Below the pieces are notes generated by a model. It had not been told where the DNA came from, did no database searches, and was given only the letters and a program-made list of their open reading frames with translations. Positions 34,389-42,463 of a stretch of DNA of 64,000 bases are shown in pieces. This DNA is from UTCFX2 sp963788305. GTDB taxonomy: Bacteria > Chloroflexota > Anaerolineae > Anaerolineales > UBA4823. The DNA lies in assembly GCA_963788305.1 (NCBI GenBank), contig CAWBGK010000001.1:57100-121099 (forward strand), written 5' to 3'. Position numbers and translations under genes: made by a program. Position 1 is the first letter of the stretch. Each line of letters opens with the position of its first letter.

Positions 34389-35144
34389 ATGGAATCGCAC
34401 ATAAAAATCCGCAATCTGGAAGCACATTACGGGGAAATGCAGTCTTTGAAAAATGTTAACCTGGAGATTCCCAGGCGTGAGATTACCGTGATTATGGGTC
34501 CCTCTGGATGCGGGAAGACCACACTTTTGAAGAGCCTGAACCGCTTCCTGGAATTGACCGACGGAACGAAAATCCGAGGCGAGGTTCTGATCGATGACGA
34601 AAACATCTATGCCCCGGGGGTGGATGTGACCGAGATCCGGAAGAGGACCGGGCTGCTGGCCCAGAGGCCTTTTCCGCTGCCGATGTCCATTTATGACAAT
34701 GTGTCCTACGGGCTGCGAATCCACGGGCTTTGCAGCAAGGGCGCTGAAATGGACCGCCGCGTTCGCCACTACCTGGAGCTGGCAGGGCTCTGGGAGGAAG
34801 TCAAGGACCGGCTGCACGCTCCAGCCTCCAGCCTTTCGATTGGTCAGCAGCAGCGGCTCTGCCTGGCGCGCGGCCTGGCGGTGGAGCCGGAGATTTTGCT
34901 GGGTGACGAGCCGACTTCTGCGCTCGACCCGATTTCAGCTCAGAACATTGAAAAACGCCTTCTGGAATTGAAAGACCAGTACACGATCGTGCTGGTCACG
35001 CACATCTTACGCCAGGCCAGGCGCCTGGCGGATCACGTCATCTTCATGTACCTGGGCGAGGTCGTGGAAAGCGGTCCGGCGCACGAGGTCTTCGATCATC
35101 CCCGCGAGAAACGGACCCAGGCCTACCTGGAAGGCCAGTTCTAA
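34389..35144 (+). CDS. pstB: Phosphate ABC transporter ATP-binding protein PstB
   Basis: 251 residues. Walker A GPSGCGKTTLLKSLNRF, Q-loop LLAQRPFPLPMSI, signature SLSIGQQQRLCLARGLA, Walker B ILLGDEPTSALDP, switch His LVTHILRQARR. The PstB-type opening LEAHYGEMQSLKNVNLEIPR is clear. Asp-rich insert EVLIDDENIYAPGVDV is family-typical. Last gene of pstSCAB; no phoU follows, so feedback control by PhoU must be elsewhere or missing. Confidence 0.95.
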   Translation: MESHIKIRNLEAHYGEMQSLKNVNLEIPRREITVIMGPSGCGKTTLLKSLNRFLELTDGTKIRGEVLIDDENIYAPGVDVTEIRKRTGLLAQRPFPLPMSIYDNVSYGLRIHGLCSKGAEMDRRVRHYLELAGLWEEVKDRLHAPASSLSIGQQQRLCLARGLAVEPEILLGDEPTSALDPISAQNIEKRLLELKDQYTIVLVTHILRQARRLADHVIFMYLGEVVESGPAHEVFDHPREKRTQAYLEGQF

Positions 35145-35145
35145 A

Positions 35146-35154
35146 TGCTATAAT
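35146..35154 (+). promoter_or_regulatory. Extended -10 promoter directly before the NfeD gene
   Basis: TGCTATAAT (TG at 35146, TATAAT at 35149-35154) lies six bases before the ATG at 35161. The RNA would start at or next to the start codon, suggesting a leaderless transcript. Confidence 0.55.
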
Positions 35155-35160
35155 TGTCTC

Positions 35161-36467
35161 ATGCGAAAAATAGCCTGGCTGACACTGCTGGTTCATCCTG
35201 CTCACAGGCTTTTCTGTGAGTGCGCGGCAGGAGGGACCGCTCGTCTTACTGCTGACTGCAGATGGGGCGGTTGCGCCGCCGATGGTGGAGTACCTGGAGC
35301 GCGGCCTGGAGCAGGCTGTGCAGAGCGGCGCCGAGCTGGTCGTCCTGCAGCTGAACACGCCTGGGGGAAGTATTGATGCGATGACGGATATGGTCCAGGT
35401 GATCCGTTTGAGTGCGGTGCCGGTGGTGGTATACGTCGCGCCGCGCGGGGCTATGGCAGGAAGCGCCGGGACGGTGATCGTGCTGGCAGGGCACGTCGCT
35501 GCGATGGCGCCAGAGACGGCAATCGGTGCTGCCAGCCCGGTTGGCAGCCAGGGGGAGGACCTGGGCGAGACCATGCAGGCAAAAGAAAAGAATATCCTTA
35601 AAGCGACCGTGCGCTCGCTCGCTAAAAACCGCCGTCCGGAAGCAATCCAATTGGCCGAAGAGACGATTGAGTCGGCTGAGGCAGTCTCGGCGGATGAAGC
35701 ATTAGAAGCCGGATTGATCGATTTCATCGCAGCGGATATTCAGGACCTTCTCCGCCAGATGGACGGTTATCCTATCGAGCTCGGCGATGAAGAGCTAACG
35801 ATTGAGACGACGGGGGCAGTTGTTGAGCCGCTCGAGCAGTCGTTCATTGAAAAACTGCTCTCCATTTTGACCAACCCGGCAATCGTTTTCCTCCTGATCT
35901 CGATCGGTGTACAGGCGATCCTGATTGAGATTTCCAGCCCCGGGGGTTGGGCAGCAGGGACGATCGGCGTGGCCTGCCTTGCGCTCGCTGGATATGGATT
36001 GGGGGTGCTCCCCGTTAACTGGTTTGGGATCGTCTTCCTGATTTTAGCCTTTGTGCTTTTCATACTGGATATTAAGGCTCCGACACATGGTGCGCTGACG
36101 GCAGCCGGGGTTGCTTCGCTGATCACGGGCTCGCTGGTGATGTTCAATTCGCCGAGCGTCCCGGATTTTGTGCGTGTGCCGGTACCGCTGATCGTTGGGA
36201 CATCCGTTGCGACCGGGGCGATTTTCTTCGCGATCATGATATTAGCCGTGCGCGGCCCAGCACACTCCGGTGCGGGTCGGTGCCGAGAGCATGATCGGGC
36301 GGATTGGCACGGCGCGGAGCGAGATTGCACCCATTGGATTGGTGCAGCTCGGCGGCGAGCAGTGGACGGGTGAGTTGGTCGCGGGTGAAGATCCTGCCCC
36401 AGCTGGCAGCCGTGTGGAAGTGGTCGCAGTTGAAGGCCTGCGGATCAGGGTGAGACGGGTAAATTGA
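35161..36467 (+). CDS. NfeD-type membrane serine protease (ClpP-like), two frameshifts
   Basis: Long-form NfeD protein. MRKIAWLTLL starts the signal peptide; near 35191 one extra base moves the frame to FILLTGFSVSARQEGP. The ClpP-like protease domain has LNTPGGSIDAM, the nucleophile Ser in APRGAMAGSAGTVIVLAG and MAPETAIGAASPVG. Three to four membrane helices follow (about 215-340). Near 36252 a second extra base shifts the frame; the C-terminal OB-fold reads VRVGAESMIGRIGTARSEI to VEGLRIRVRRVN, stop at 36467. The Ser/Lys protease cuts membrane-protein C-termini, often with a stomatin partner, which is not seen here. Confidence 0.85.
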
Positions 36468-36472
36468 TTGGG

Positions 36473-37309
36473 ATGGGAATATCAATGCGGACTATGGCTT
36501 ACCGCTATCCAAATGAGCGCTTGATCCTGGCAGCGACATTTTTTTTGGTGGTTACCGTGATCGGATTGACTGTAACCGCCACAGTCTGCGCCAGCCTTCT
36601 TTTTGTCGGGGCGTTCCTGGCGCTCTCCTATCATTTCAGCGCATCACACCATCAGCAGATCATCGCCACCGCCCGGCGCGTTGATCCGTTGGAAACGGAT
36701 GATTTGTCCGATCTTGTCCGGCGCGGGGTGAGCCGGATTCGGCCCGGATCGGTGGAAGTTTATACCCTGCCTATGCGTGAGCTGAACGCGTATACCTTTG
36801 GGCTGAGCACGCCGAAGGTAGTCGTGCTGTATTCGGGTCTTTTCGAGGTGATGGATCAAGATGAACTCTTATTCATCCTGGGACATGAGCTGGGCCATGT
36901 AGCCCTGGGTCATACATGGCTGAACTCGCTCGTCGGTGGGATAGCGGGCATCCCCAGCTCTTTTTCGGCGGCAGCTGTGATGACCGCAGCGCTGCTGTGG
37001 TGGAACAGGGCGTGCGAATATTCGGCGGACCGGGCCGGGATGCTGGCTTGCGGCAAGCCGGAAAAGGCAATCTCGGCTCTGGTTAAACTGGCAGCCGGGC
37101 CGCAGGCGGGCAACCAGCAAGCCCTGCAGATCGTCTATGAGAAGATCGATGCCGAAGACGATACGATCTTCGGCACGGTCAATGAGGCGCTGGCAACCCA
37201 TCCCATGACAATCCGCCGGATCGAGCAGCTGCGGACATATTCCTTGTCCGGGCAGTACAAGCATCTATTAAGCCAGCTGGATAGAAGCGGCGGCTCTCAA
37301 CCAAAATAA
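36473..37309 (+). CDS. M48-family membrane metalloprotease
   Basis: About 278 residues. Two N-terminal membrane segments (ILAATFFLVVTVIGLTVTA and the next), then the zinc peptidase: HELGH in LFILGHELGHVALGHTW and the third ligand Glu in CEYSADRAGML. A further hydrophobic segment lies between them (SSFSAAAVMTAALLWW). The start may be ATG 36473 or 36485; a TTG at 36464 overlaps the NfeD stop. HtpX-like proteases degrade or mature membrane proteins. It precedes the array of tiny proteins by 167 bases. Confidence 0.88.
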   Translation: MGISMRTMAYRYPNERLILAATFFLVVTVIGLTVTATVCASLLFVGAFLALSYHFSASHHQQIIATARRVDPLETDDLSDLVRRGVSRIRPGSVEVYTLPMRELNAYTFGLSTPKVVVLYSGLFEVMDQDELLFILGHELGHVALGHTWLNSLVGGIAGIPSSFSAAAVMTAALLWWNRACEYSADRAGMLACGKPEKAISALVKLAAGPQAGNQQALQIVYEKIDAEDDTIFGTVNEALATHPMTIRRIEQLRTYSLSGQYKHLLSQLDRSGGSQPK

Positions 37310-37314
37310 AATAG

Positions 37315-37368
37315 AGAAAGCTCGCCTGACATGCCAGGGATTCGGCTATTTTTTTGTCAGGTCTTTCT
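37315..37368 (+). promoter_or_regulatory. Hairpin-rich leader before the small-protein array
   Basis: AGAAAG (37315-37320) and CCTGAC (37325-37330) pair with GTCAGG (37356-37361) and CTTTCT (37363-37368). A T-run sits inside the loop at 37349-37355, and AAATAG upstream could instead pair with CTATTT (37346-37351), so two exclusive folds are possible. May be the M48 terminator or an attenuator. Confidence 0.4.
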
Positions 37369-37476
37369 GGCAAACAAGTCATAAGTCGTATTGCCAAAGC
37401 CCCAAAAAACGTTAAAATACCAGGCGAGATTAGTCTAGAAACTAGGCCGTTCCATCTGAAGAAAAGGAGAACAACC

Positions 37477-37677
37477 ATGTACGTCCGAACAGATATGAAA
37501 TCCGGTTCAGCTTGCTACACTGTTGCGTCGGGTGATAGCCTGAGCACAATTTCCCAGAAGTTCTATGGAAACATGTCGTCCGACAACGTCAGCAAGATAT
37601 ACTATTCGAACATGACCACCATTGGCCCGAATCCGAACGTCATTTTCCCCGGTCAAAAGTTCTATATCCCCGCTTAG
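37477..37677 (+). CDS. Small LysM protein, first member of the RTDL-AG array
   Basis: 66 residues: MYVRTDMKSG, then a complete short LysM fold (ACYTVASGDSLSTISQKFYG to NVIFPGQKFYIP). AAGGAGA precedes the ATG. No signal peptide. The first ten residues match the signature shared with the next four genes ([IV]RxDL[KR][AS]G; Met replaces Leu here). LysM usually binds N-acetylglucosamine polymers; such a small stand-alone LysM without signal may work as an intracellular adaptor or be exported by an unknown route. Confidence 0.8.
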   Translation: MYVRTDMKSGSACYTVASGDSLSTISQKFYGNMSSDNVSKIYYSNMTTIGPNPNVIFPGQKFYIPA

Positions 37678-37735
37678 TCCTGTGGAAAACAAAAGCGTTT
37701 GGTTCTGCAGGCAATGAAACAAGGAGAATAAACTT

Positions 37736-37964
37736 ATGATGAATGAGCGGTACATCCCACAGATGCAGGTTCGTTCGAACCTGCGGAGCGGTGCCAGCGG
37801 CGGTTACGTGAACGGGGTATGGTATCCGGATCAAAGCGGCGTTTGCGGAACAAGCACAACGACCCCCCCCAACGACGCCTCCCCGACGACGCCTCCTACA
37901 GACGACCGGCGGCGGATATGTCGGCGGTGTCTGGTATCCTGATCAAAGTGGCGTGTGCGGGTAA
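37736..37964 (+). CDS. Small protein with two WYPD-SG-CG units, second member of the array, frameshifted
   Basis: About 75 residues. MNERYIPQMQVRSNLRSGAS carries the shared signature, followed by GGYVNGVWYPDQSGVCG, a Thr/Pro linker, and a second GGGYVGGVWYPDQSGVCG that ends the protein at a TAA (37962-37964). The second unit needs a one-base shift in the linker, probably within the run of eight C at 37863-37870; otherwise the frame ends at 37942 with an Arg/Cys tail. AAGGAGA lies before the ATG at 37736. Function unknown. Confidence 0.7.
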
Positions 37965-38012
37965 TCAGCCCACACGCGTTTCTGAAACGTGAACTCAGGA
38001 ATCTATGACGAT

Positions 38013-38192
38013 ATGAACGCAAATACCGTGACCAGTCCAAAGACAGCCAGACCGGAACACGTTCGGCAAATCCGGGTTCGCTGTGACCTGCGAGCAGGCG
38101 ATGATCTGGCAACCTGCCAGATGAATGTGAACAAATGGCGCGACCGCTATTACGCTTCGTATAACGAAGCTGTTAAGCGCGGTTGTATCTAG
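38013..38192 (+). CDS. Small Cys/Trp helical protein, third member of the array
   Basis: 59 residues from the ATG at 38013 (a GTG at 37989 is possible; neither has a good ribosome site). After TSPKTARPEHVRQI the signature RVRCDLRAG appears, then DDLATCQMNVNKWRDRYYAS and a C-terminal GCI. The pattern Cys-x6-Trp-x3-Tyr-x8-Lys is exactly repeated in the next protein. Probably one amphipathic helix with cysteines at its ends. Function unknown. Confidence 0.65.
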   Translation: MNANTVTSPKTARPEHVRQIRVRCDLRAGDDLATCQMNVNKWRDRYYASYNEAVKRGCI

Positions 38193-38208
38193 GCAGAGGA
38201 GGATAGCG

Positions 38209-38430
38209 ATGAGAACACGAACCGACCTCCGAGCTGGTGCAGATGAGATGACAGCCTGCAAAAAAGAGAAGGAATACTGGATGAACCAGTATAACTACAT
38301 GCAGAGCGTGCTTGCAAAATGCGGATCGACCACCCCCACCACTCCACCTCCACCAGGACCCTACCCGGGCACTGGCGGCGGCTATGCAGGTGGAACCTGG
38401 TATCCGGACAAAAGCGGCGCCTGCGGATAA
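38209..38430 (+). CDS. Small modular protein (helix, Pro linker, WYPD tail), fourth member of the array
   Basis: 73 residues, AGGAGG eight bases before the ATG. MRTRTDLRAGADEMTACKKE is the signature plus the start of a helix with Cys-x6-Trp-x3-Tyr-x8-Lys as in the preceding gene. A Thr/Pro linker (TTPTTPPPPGPYPG) follows, then the tail GGGYAGGTWYPDKSGACG, which ends the protein. It therefore joins the helix of the third member with the tail of the second, showing module shuffling. No signal peptide; four cysteines. Confidence 0.75.
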   Translation: MRTRTDLRAGADEMTACKKEKEYWMNQYNYMQSVLAKCGSTTPTTPPPPGPYPGTGGGYAGGTWYPDKSGACG

Positions 38431-38462
38431 GCCTCCGCCCGGCGGATGAATGGAGCTAACTT

Positions 38463-38639
38463 ATGAAAGTTGAAACCGATCTTAAAGCAGGTGCGTTACT
38501 GCAAGATGCAGCCCAAACTGTTGGCGGCGCCGCCAATCAAGTCGCGACGGTGTTCTCTAATGCGAGCCAGCAGGCTGCCAGCATGACCGACAAAGTCCTG
38601 ACCAAATCGACGGCTGTCTGGAATGCCCTGATCAGCTGA
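38463..38639 (+). CDS. Small Ala-rich helical protein, fifth member of the array
   Basis: 58 residues, GGAG upstream of the ATG at 38463. MKVETDLKAGALLQDAAQTV shows the signature with Glu for Arg, followed by an Ala/Gln/Ser-rich stretch (GGAANQVATVFSNASQQAAS, then MTDKVLTKSTAVWNALIS). No cysteine. The long amphipathic pattern with GxxxG-like spacing could pack as a coiled bundle or associate with a membrane. Followed by a strong hairpin, so it closes the array. Confidence 0.7.
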   Translation: MKVETDLKAGALLQDAAQTVGGAANQVATVFSNASQQAASMTDKVLTKSTAVWNALIS

Positions 38640-38683
38640 TCTGGTCGGGTTATGTAATCTGCTTACTTAAACTTCACTCTCAA

Positions 38684-38727
38684 GAACAAGACAGGCGAGC
38701 CCTTCGCGGCATTCGCCTGTCTTGTTC
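38684..38727. terminator. Terminator hairpin closing the small-protein array
   Basis: GAACAAGACAGGCGA (38684-38698) and TCGCCTGTCTTGTTC (38713-38727) pair over 15 bases with a 14-base loop, between convergent transcripts. No long T-run. Confidence 0.7.
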
Positions 38728-38806
38728 GTATTAATCGGAATACTCGGTAGGAATGGAGTGAATTGAGGCAGACTTCAATTCTAGTGTCAATTTCTGATTC
38801 AAAGCA

Positions 38807-40391
38807 TCACTGTGCGATCGAGTCATAGACATCAACAGCAAAGCTGTTGATGTCTCGAAGGTCGGCATCGGTGGCGTTGTTTGTGCCCAATCCCTTGAAA
38901 TCGATCCAGATCACGATCGGGTTGGTCTGTGAAGCGTAATAAACCTCGGAATTGACCTTATTCAGCCTGCTCAGCCAGCCCTGGACCAGGCTGACTTCGT
39001 CCGAGTTCAAGCCGCGCAGACCCAGCTGCTGTGTTCTGGTTTCACAGGTAAAAGCTTCTGCAACCCCATCATTAAAGCCGTTCATCCGAATCCGCAGTTC
39101 CTGGCAGGAGTCACTATCCGGCTCGCCTGTTCGGCTCCAGGACAATACATCAGCGTTAAGCGAACCTCCATTCTGGACCCTCGGCAGGAGCCAGAAGGCG
39201 TTTGCAGCCTGCCAGCGGCCGAGGTTGGAAGCCTTTAAATTCAGCCAAACCATATTTCCAGCCAGGCTGGAGAGGTTCACCTCGACCTGGGTGGTTCTAC
39301 CGTCGTAGGTTTCCCGCCAGGTCCCTAATGTGCCGTTCTGTCCGTTCGAGGTCTGATACTCGAGGCGGAAGCTCAGGTCGCAGCCTGAACTGTTCTGCAG
39401 GCAGCCGATTTCAGAGAGGAATACATCGCCAGATCGGATATTGAACAATGGAAATTGTCCGTTGATCGTGCCGTTAGGGCTGTCGTCCGGACGAGTCAGC
39501 AGGCCGTAGCCGGTCCGCGGCTGGGTTTCGAAAATGGGCATTTGCAGCAGCGAAACTGATCCGGTACGGTCGGATGCAGGACCCCGGGCAGGACAGAAGG
39601 CCTGCTCCGGTGATCCAGGTCGCGGAGCAATAATTGACAGCAAGGTCATAGGATGCGCCGCCGGTAAAATCTGATTGGAAAGTTCGGATGTTTAATTCAA
39701 GCGGAGTTGAGCCATTTGGATTGACGCCATACAAGCTGCCAGAAGGCTCTTGCAACATCCAAAAGCCCCGGAATTCGCCAGGGTAGGAAGGCGCCTGCAT
39801 GGTAACAGCCAGGTCGACGACCCCACCCGCCGGGACCGGGGCGGGCAGGAAGACAGGAGGTGCTGGATTTGGAAAGTTTCCGCCGGTATAGACCAGCAGA
39901 TATCCAGTCGTCCAGCTGCAGGAGCCAGTGTTCATCAGCCTCCAGATTTTTGTGAACGATGATCCAACCAGGATCGGTGAACCAGCCGGCAGACTGACAT
40001 CGCCCATGAAGATCGCCTGGTTGCAGGGGATGACTGGAGGAGCAGGGGTGGGTGAGGGAGGAATGGATGTCGGGGATGGGAGGGTAATCGGAGTTTCCGA
40101 AGGGACCTGAGAAGGAGTCGAGGATGGGGAGGTCCCCTTCTGAGGGACTGTTCTTGTTCCCGATCTGGCGAGCTCTGTAAGCTGCAGCGAGGCTGTCCTT
40201 TCGGCAACAATGGTTTGCTGAGCGATCCGAATCTCGGCTTCCAGCGCCTCGGCAGCAGCTGTTTCCTGAGCGGTGCGGTTCGTGCCAGAAAGCGTCAGGC
40301 AGGCGCTGAGAATGATCCAGAACAAACCGGTCGCAAACCAGCGCCAGAAGCGCAACCCTTGCATCTCAAAATGCAAGCGCTGATCGTTCAT
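38807..40391 (-). CDS. Lipoprotein with Ig-like (NBR1-type) domain, frameshifted in the middle
   Basis: About 527 residues read as one. Signal with lipobox ILSAC, a short helix, a Ser/Pro/Thr linker (about 83-120), then an Ig-like domain of the 'next to BRCA1' kind: MGDVSLPAGSPILVGSSF, KIWRLMNTGSCSWTTGY, VPAGGVVDLAVTMQAPSYPG. Near 39600 the frame moves by one base: the first half breaks after SATWITGAG and the second half, from about QAFCPARGPASDRTG, runs to 38807. The C-terminal region (about 300-527) is beta-rich with paired cysteines and no family I recognise. Likely a surface binding protein. Confidence 0.78.
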
Positions 40392-40484
40392 AAGCTGATT
40401 ATATACCGAAAAAGCAGCCTAAGTCGGAACGTCTCCGTTCTGGCGCGAGAGGTCAAAACAGGGTAAAATCCGAAAGAGGTCAAA

Positions 40485-41436
40485 ATGCCATTTACACCAA
40501 CACGCGATCGTGTCAAAACACAAGAAGCTGAACCTACCCCCAAACGGCGCCCGGATTGGATTCGGGTGCGGGCTCCCGGGGGTGAAACTTATGAATGGCT
40601 GCAGGAGCTGATGCGATCAAAGGCTCTTCACACGGTATGTGAAGAAGCCATGTGCCCGAACATGGGGGAGTGCTGGGGCTCCGGGACGGCAACTTTTCTG
40701 ATGTTGGGGGATATCTGTACCCGCACCTGCGGTTTTTGCGATATTAAACGCGGCCAGCCCGGCCCGCTGGATTGGCTTGAGCCAGAACGGGTGGCCCAGG
40801 CCGTAAAAGCCATGAAGCTCAAGCATGCTGTGATCACGAGTGTAAATCGTGATGACCGCCGGGATGGCGGAGCGCCAATTTTTGCGATGGTTATCCGCCG
40901 CATCCGCGAGCTCCACCCGGGCTGTTCGATCGAAGTCCTGGTCCCGGATTTCAAGGGAAGCCTGGAGGCCTTGAAAATTGTCATGGATGCCCGGCCTGAA
41001 ATATTGAACCATAATGTTGAGACCGTACCGCGGCTCTTTCAAACTTGTCCAACCGCAGGACCGCTACGAATGGGCGGCGGCGACGCTCAGTGGCGCCAGG
41101 AAGCTGGACAGAGAGGTGCTGACCAAGTCGGGCATCATGGTTGGGCTCGGCGAGACGATTGAAGAAGTCAAGCAGGTGATGCGAGACCAGCGCAGCTGGG
41201 GTGTCGATATCCTTACTCTTGGGCAGTACCTGCAGCCGAGCAAGAAGCATCTTCCGATCGAACGTTATTACACCCTTGAGGAATTTGCCGAGCTTAAAGA
41301 ATACGGGCTTTCGATCGGTTTCAAATGGGTGGAAAGTGGGCCTTTGGTGCGATCTTCGTATCACGCCGCGGAACAAGTACGTGTATTGAGCCCGGTTCAC
41401 CGTCAGCTTTACGGCGAAACCAGGCTTGAAGGCTAG
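40485..41436 (+). CDS. lipA: Lipoyl synthase, frameshifted
   Basis: Radical-SAM enzyme that inserts sulfur into protein-bound octanoyl groups to make lipoate. Auxiliary-cluster cysteines are in VCEEAMCPNMGECW and the radical-SAM CxxxCxxC in DICTRTCGFCDIKRG. Further motifs: VITSVNRDDRRDGGAPIFA and ILNHNVETVPRL. Near 41038 (a TTT run) one extra base moves the frame; the rest reads KLVQPQDRYEWAAATLSGAR, TKSGIMVGLGE and SGPLVRSSYHA, stop at 41436. The conserved terminal SSYHA is present. The lipoyl transferase lipB is not adjacent. Confidence 0.92.
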
Positions 41437-41452
41437 GTTTGCGGAGGTACTT

Positions 41453-42463
41453 TTGTCCAAGTTTTCATTGATTGGCGCGTGGATGGTCGTATGTTCTTTG
41501 CTGCTCAGCGCCTGTGGTTCTGGAAGGTCTGATAAGGCTACGCTGGCCCCTGAGGCAATATTTACATCTGCGGCTCAAACGGCCGAAGCCAGGCGGATTG
41601 AGCGCTTTGCCCAGACAGCTACGCAGCCGGTGCAAGCCCTGATCGAGACCTCAGCATTTGAAAGCCCGACAGCAACTCTTTTTCCCAGTGAAACACCTTC
41701 AATCCAGGGCACACCCACAGGGGGAGTCCCTGAGGCTTCCCAACCAGCCGAAGGGGGCGAAAGGGGCGAGTTTGTGGCGGATGTCTCGATCCCTGACGGG
41801 ACTGTACTTGCGCCAAACCAGAGTTTTCAGAAGACCTGGCGGATTATGAACACCGGCCAGACGACCTGGACACCGGATTATGCGCTGATTTTTATTGATG
41901 GCGAGCTTATGGGCGCCCAACCAACCGTAGCTCTGCCGACCAGCGTTGCGCCGGGAGAAAAAGTGGAGATCGCGGTGGATATGGTCGCTCCGCCGAATCC
42001 TGGGGCATATCGTGGGTATTGGGAGCTGCGCAACGCAACCGGACAAATCTTTGGGTTTGGAGCGAATGCCGACGAATCCATCTGGGTGGACATCGCGGTC
42101 CAGGGCGAAGCAGCTGCGGGTTCGCAGACAACCACTCCGGCTGCGGGTGGAGCGATCGCCTCGCTTTCCCTCAGTGTCGACAATCCGGATGTGAGCGATG
42201 AATGCCCACATACATTTGTGTTCACGGCTCGGATCACCCTGACCGAGCCGACCAGGCTCGCTTATCTGCTGGAGGGCGGCTCGTTGTCCGGGGAAGAAAT
42301 ACATCTACCTTCTCCAGCGGCTAATAACTTTACCGCTGGTGAGCATCCTGTAGTTTATGAATTAACCGTGCCAGCAGGCATGACAGCCTGGGCCAGGTTT
42401 CACGTGACCGACCCAGGGAATGCGTTTTCGAACCAGGTCGATTTTTCGCTAACCTGTGGTTGA
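41453..42463 (+). CDS. Lipoprotein with Ig-like (NBR1-type) domain
   Basis: 336 residues from a TTG at 41453 with GGAGG five bases upstream (an earlier TTG at 41426 overlaps lipA). Lipobox LLSAC, helix with AQTAEARRIERFAQTA, Thr/Pro/Ser linker, then the Ig-like domain (about 115-225): FVADVSIPDGTVLAPNQSF, KTWRIMNTGQTTWTPDY, APGEKVEIAVDMVAPPNPG. The C-terminal domain (about 240-336, DNPDVSDECPHTFVFTARI) is another beta-sandwich with two cysteines. A relative of the minus-strand gene on the other side of lipA. Confidence 0.88.
   Translation: MSKFSLIGAWMVVCSLLLSACGSGRSDKATLAPEAIFTSAAQTAEARRIERFAQTATQPVQALIETSAFESPTATLFPSETPSIQGTPTGGVPEASQPAEGGERGEFVADVSIPDGTVLAPNQSFQKTWRIMNTGQTTWTPDYALIFIDGELMGAQPTVALPTSVAPGEKVEIAVDMVAPPNPGAYRGYWELRNATGQIFGFGANADESIWVDIAVQGEAAAGSQTTTPAAGGAIASLSLSVDNPDVSDECPHTFVFTARITLTEPTRLAYLLEGGSLSGEEIHLPSPAANNFTAGEHPVVYELTVPAGMTAWARFHVTDPGNAFSNQVDFSLTCG

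Noticed and set aside
40485..41436. LipA as a radical-SAM maturase for the small-protein array
   Set aside because: It has the lipoyl-synthase auxiliary-cluster cysteines and the terminal SSYHA; it is ordinary LipA.
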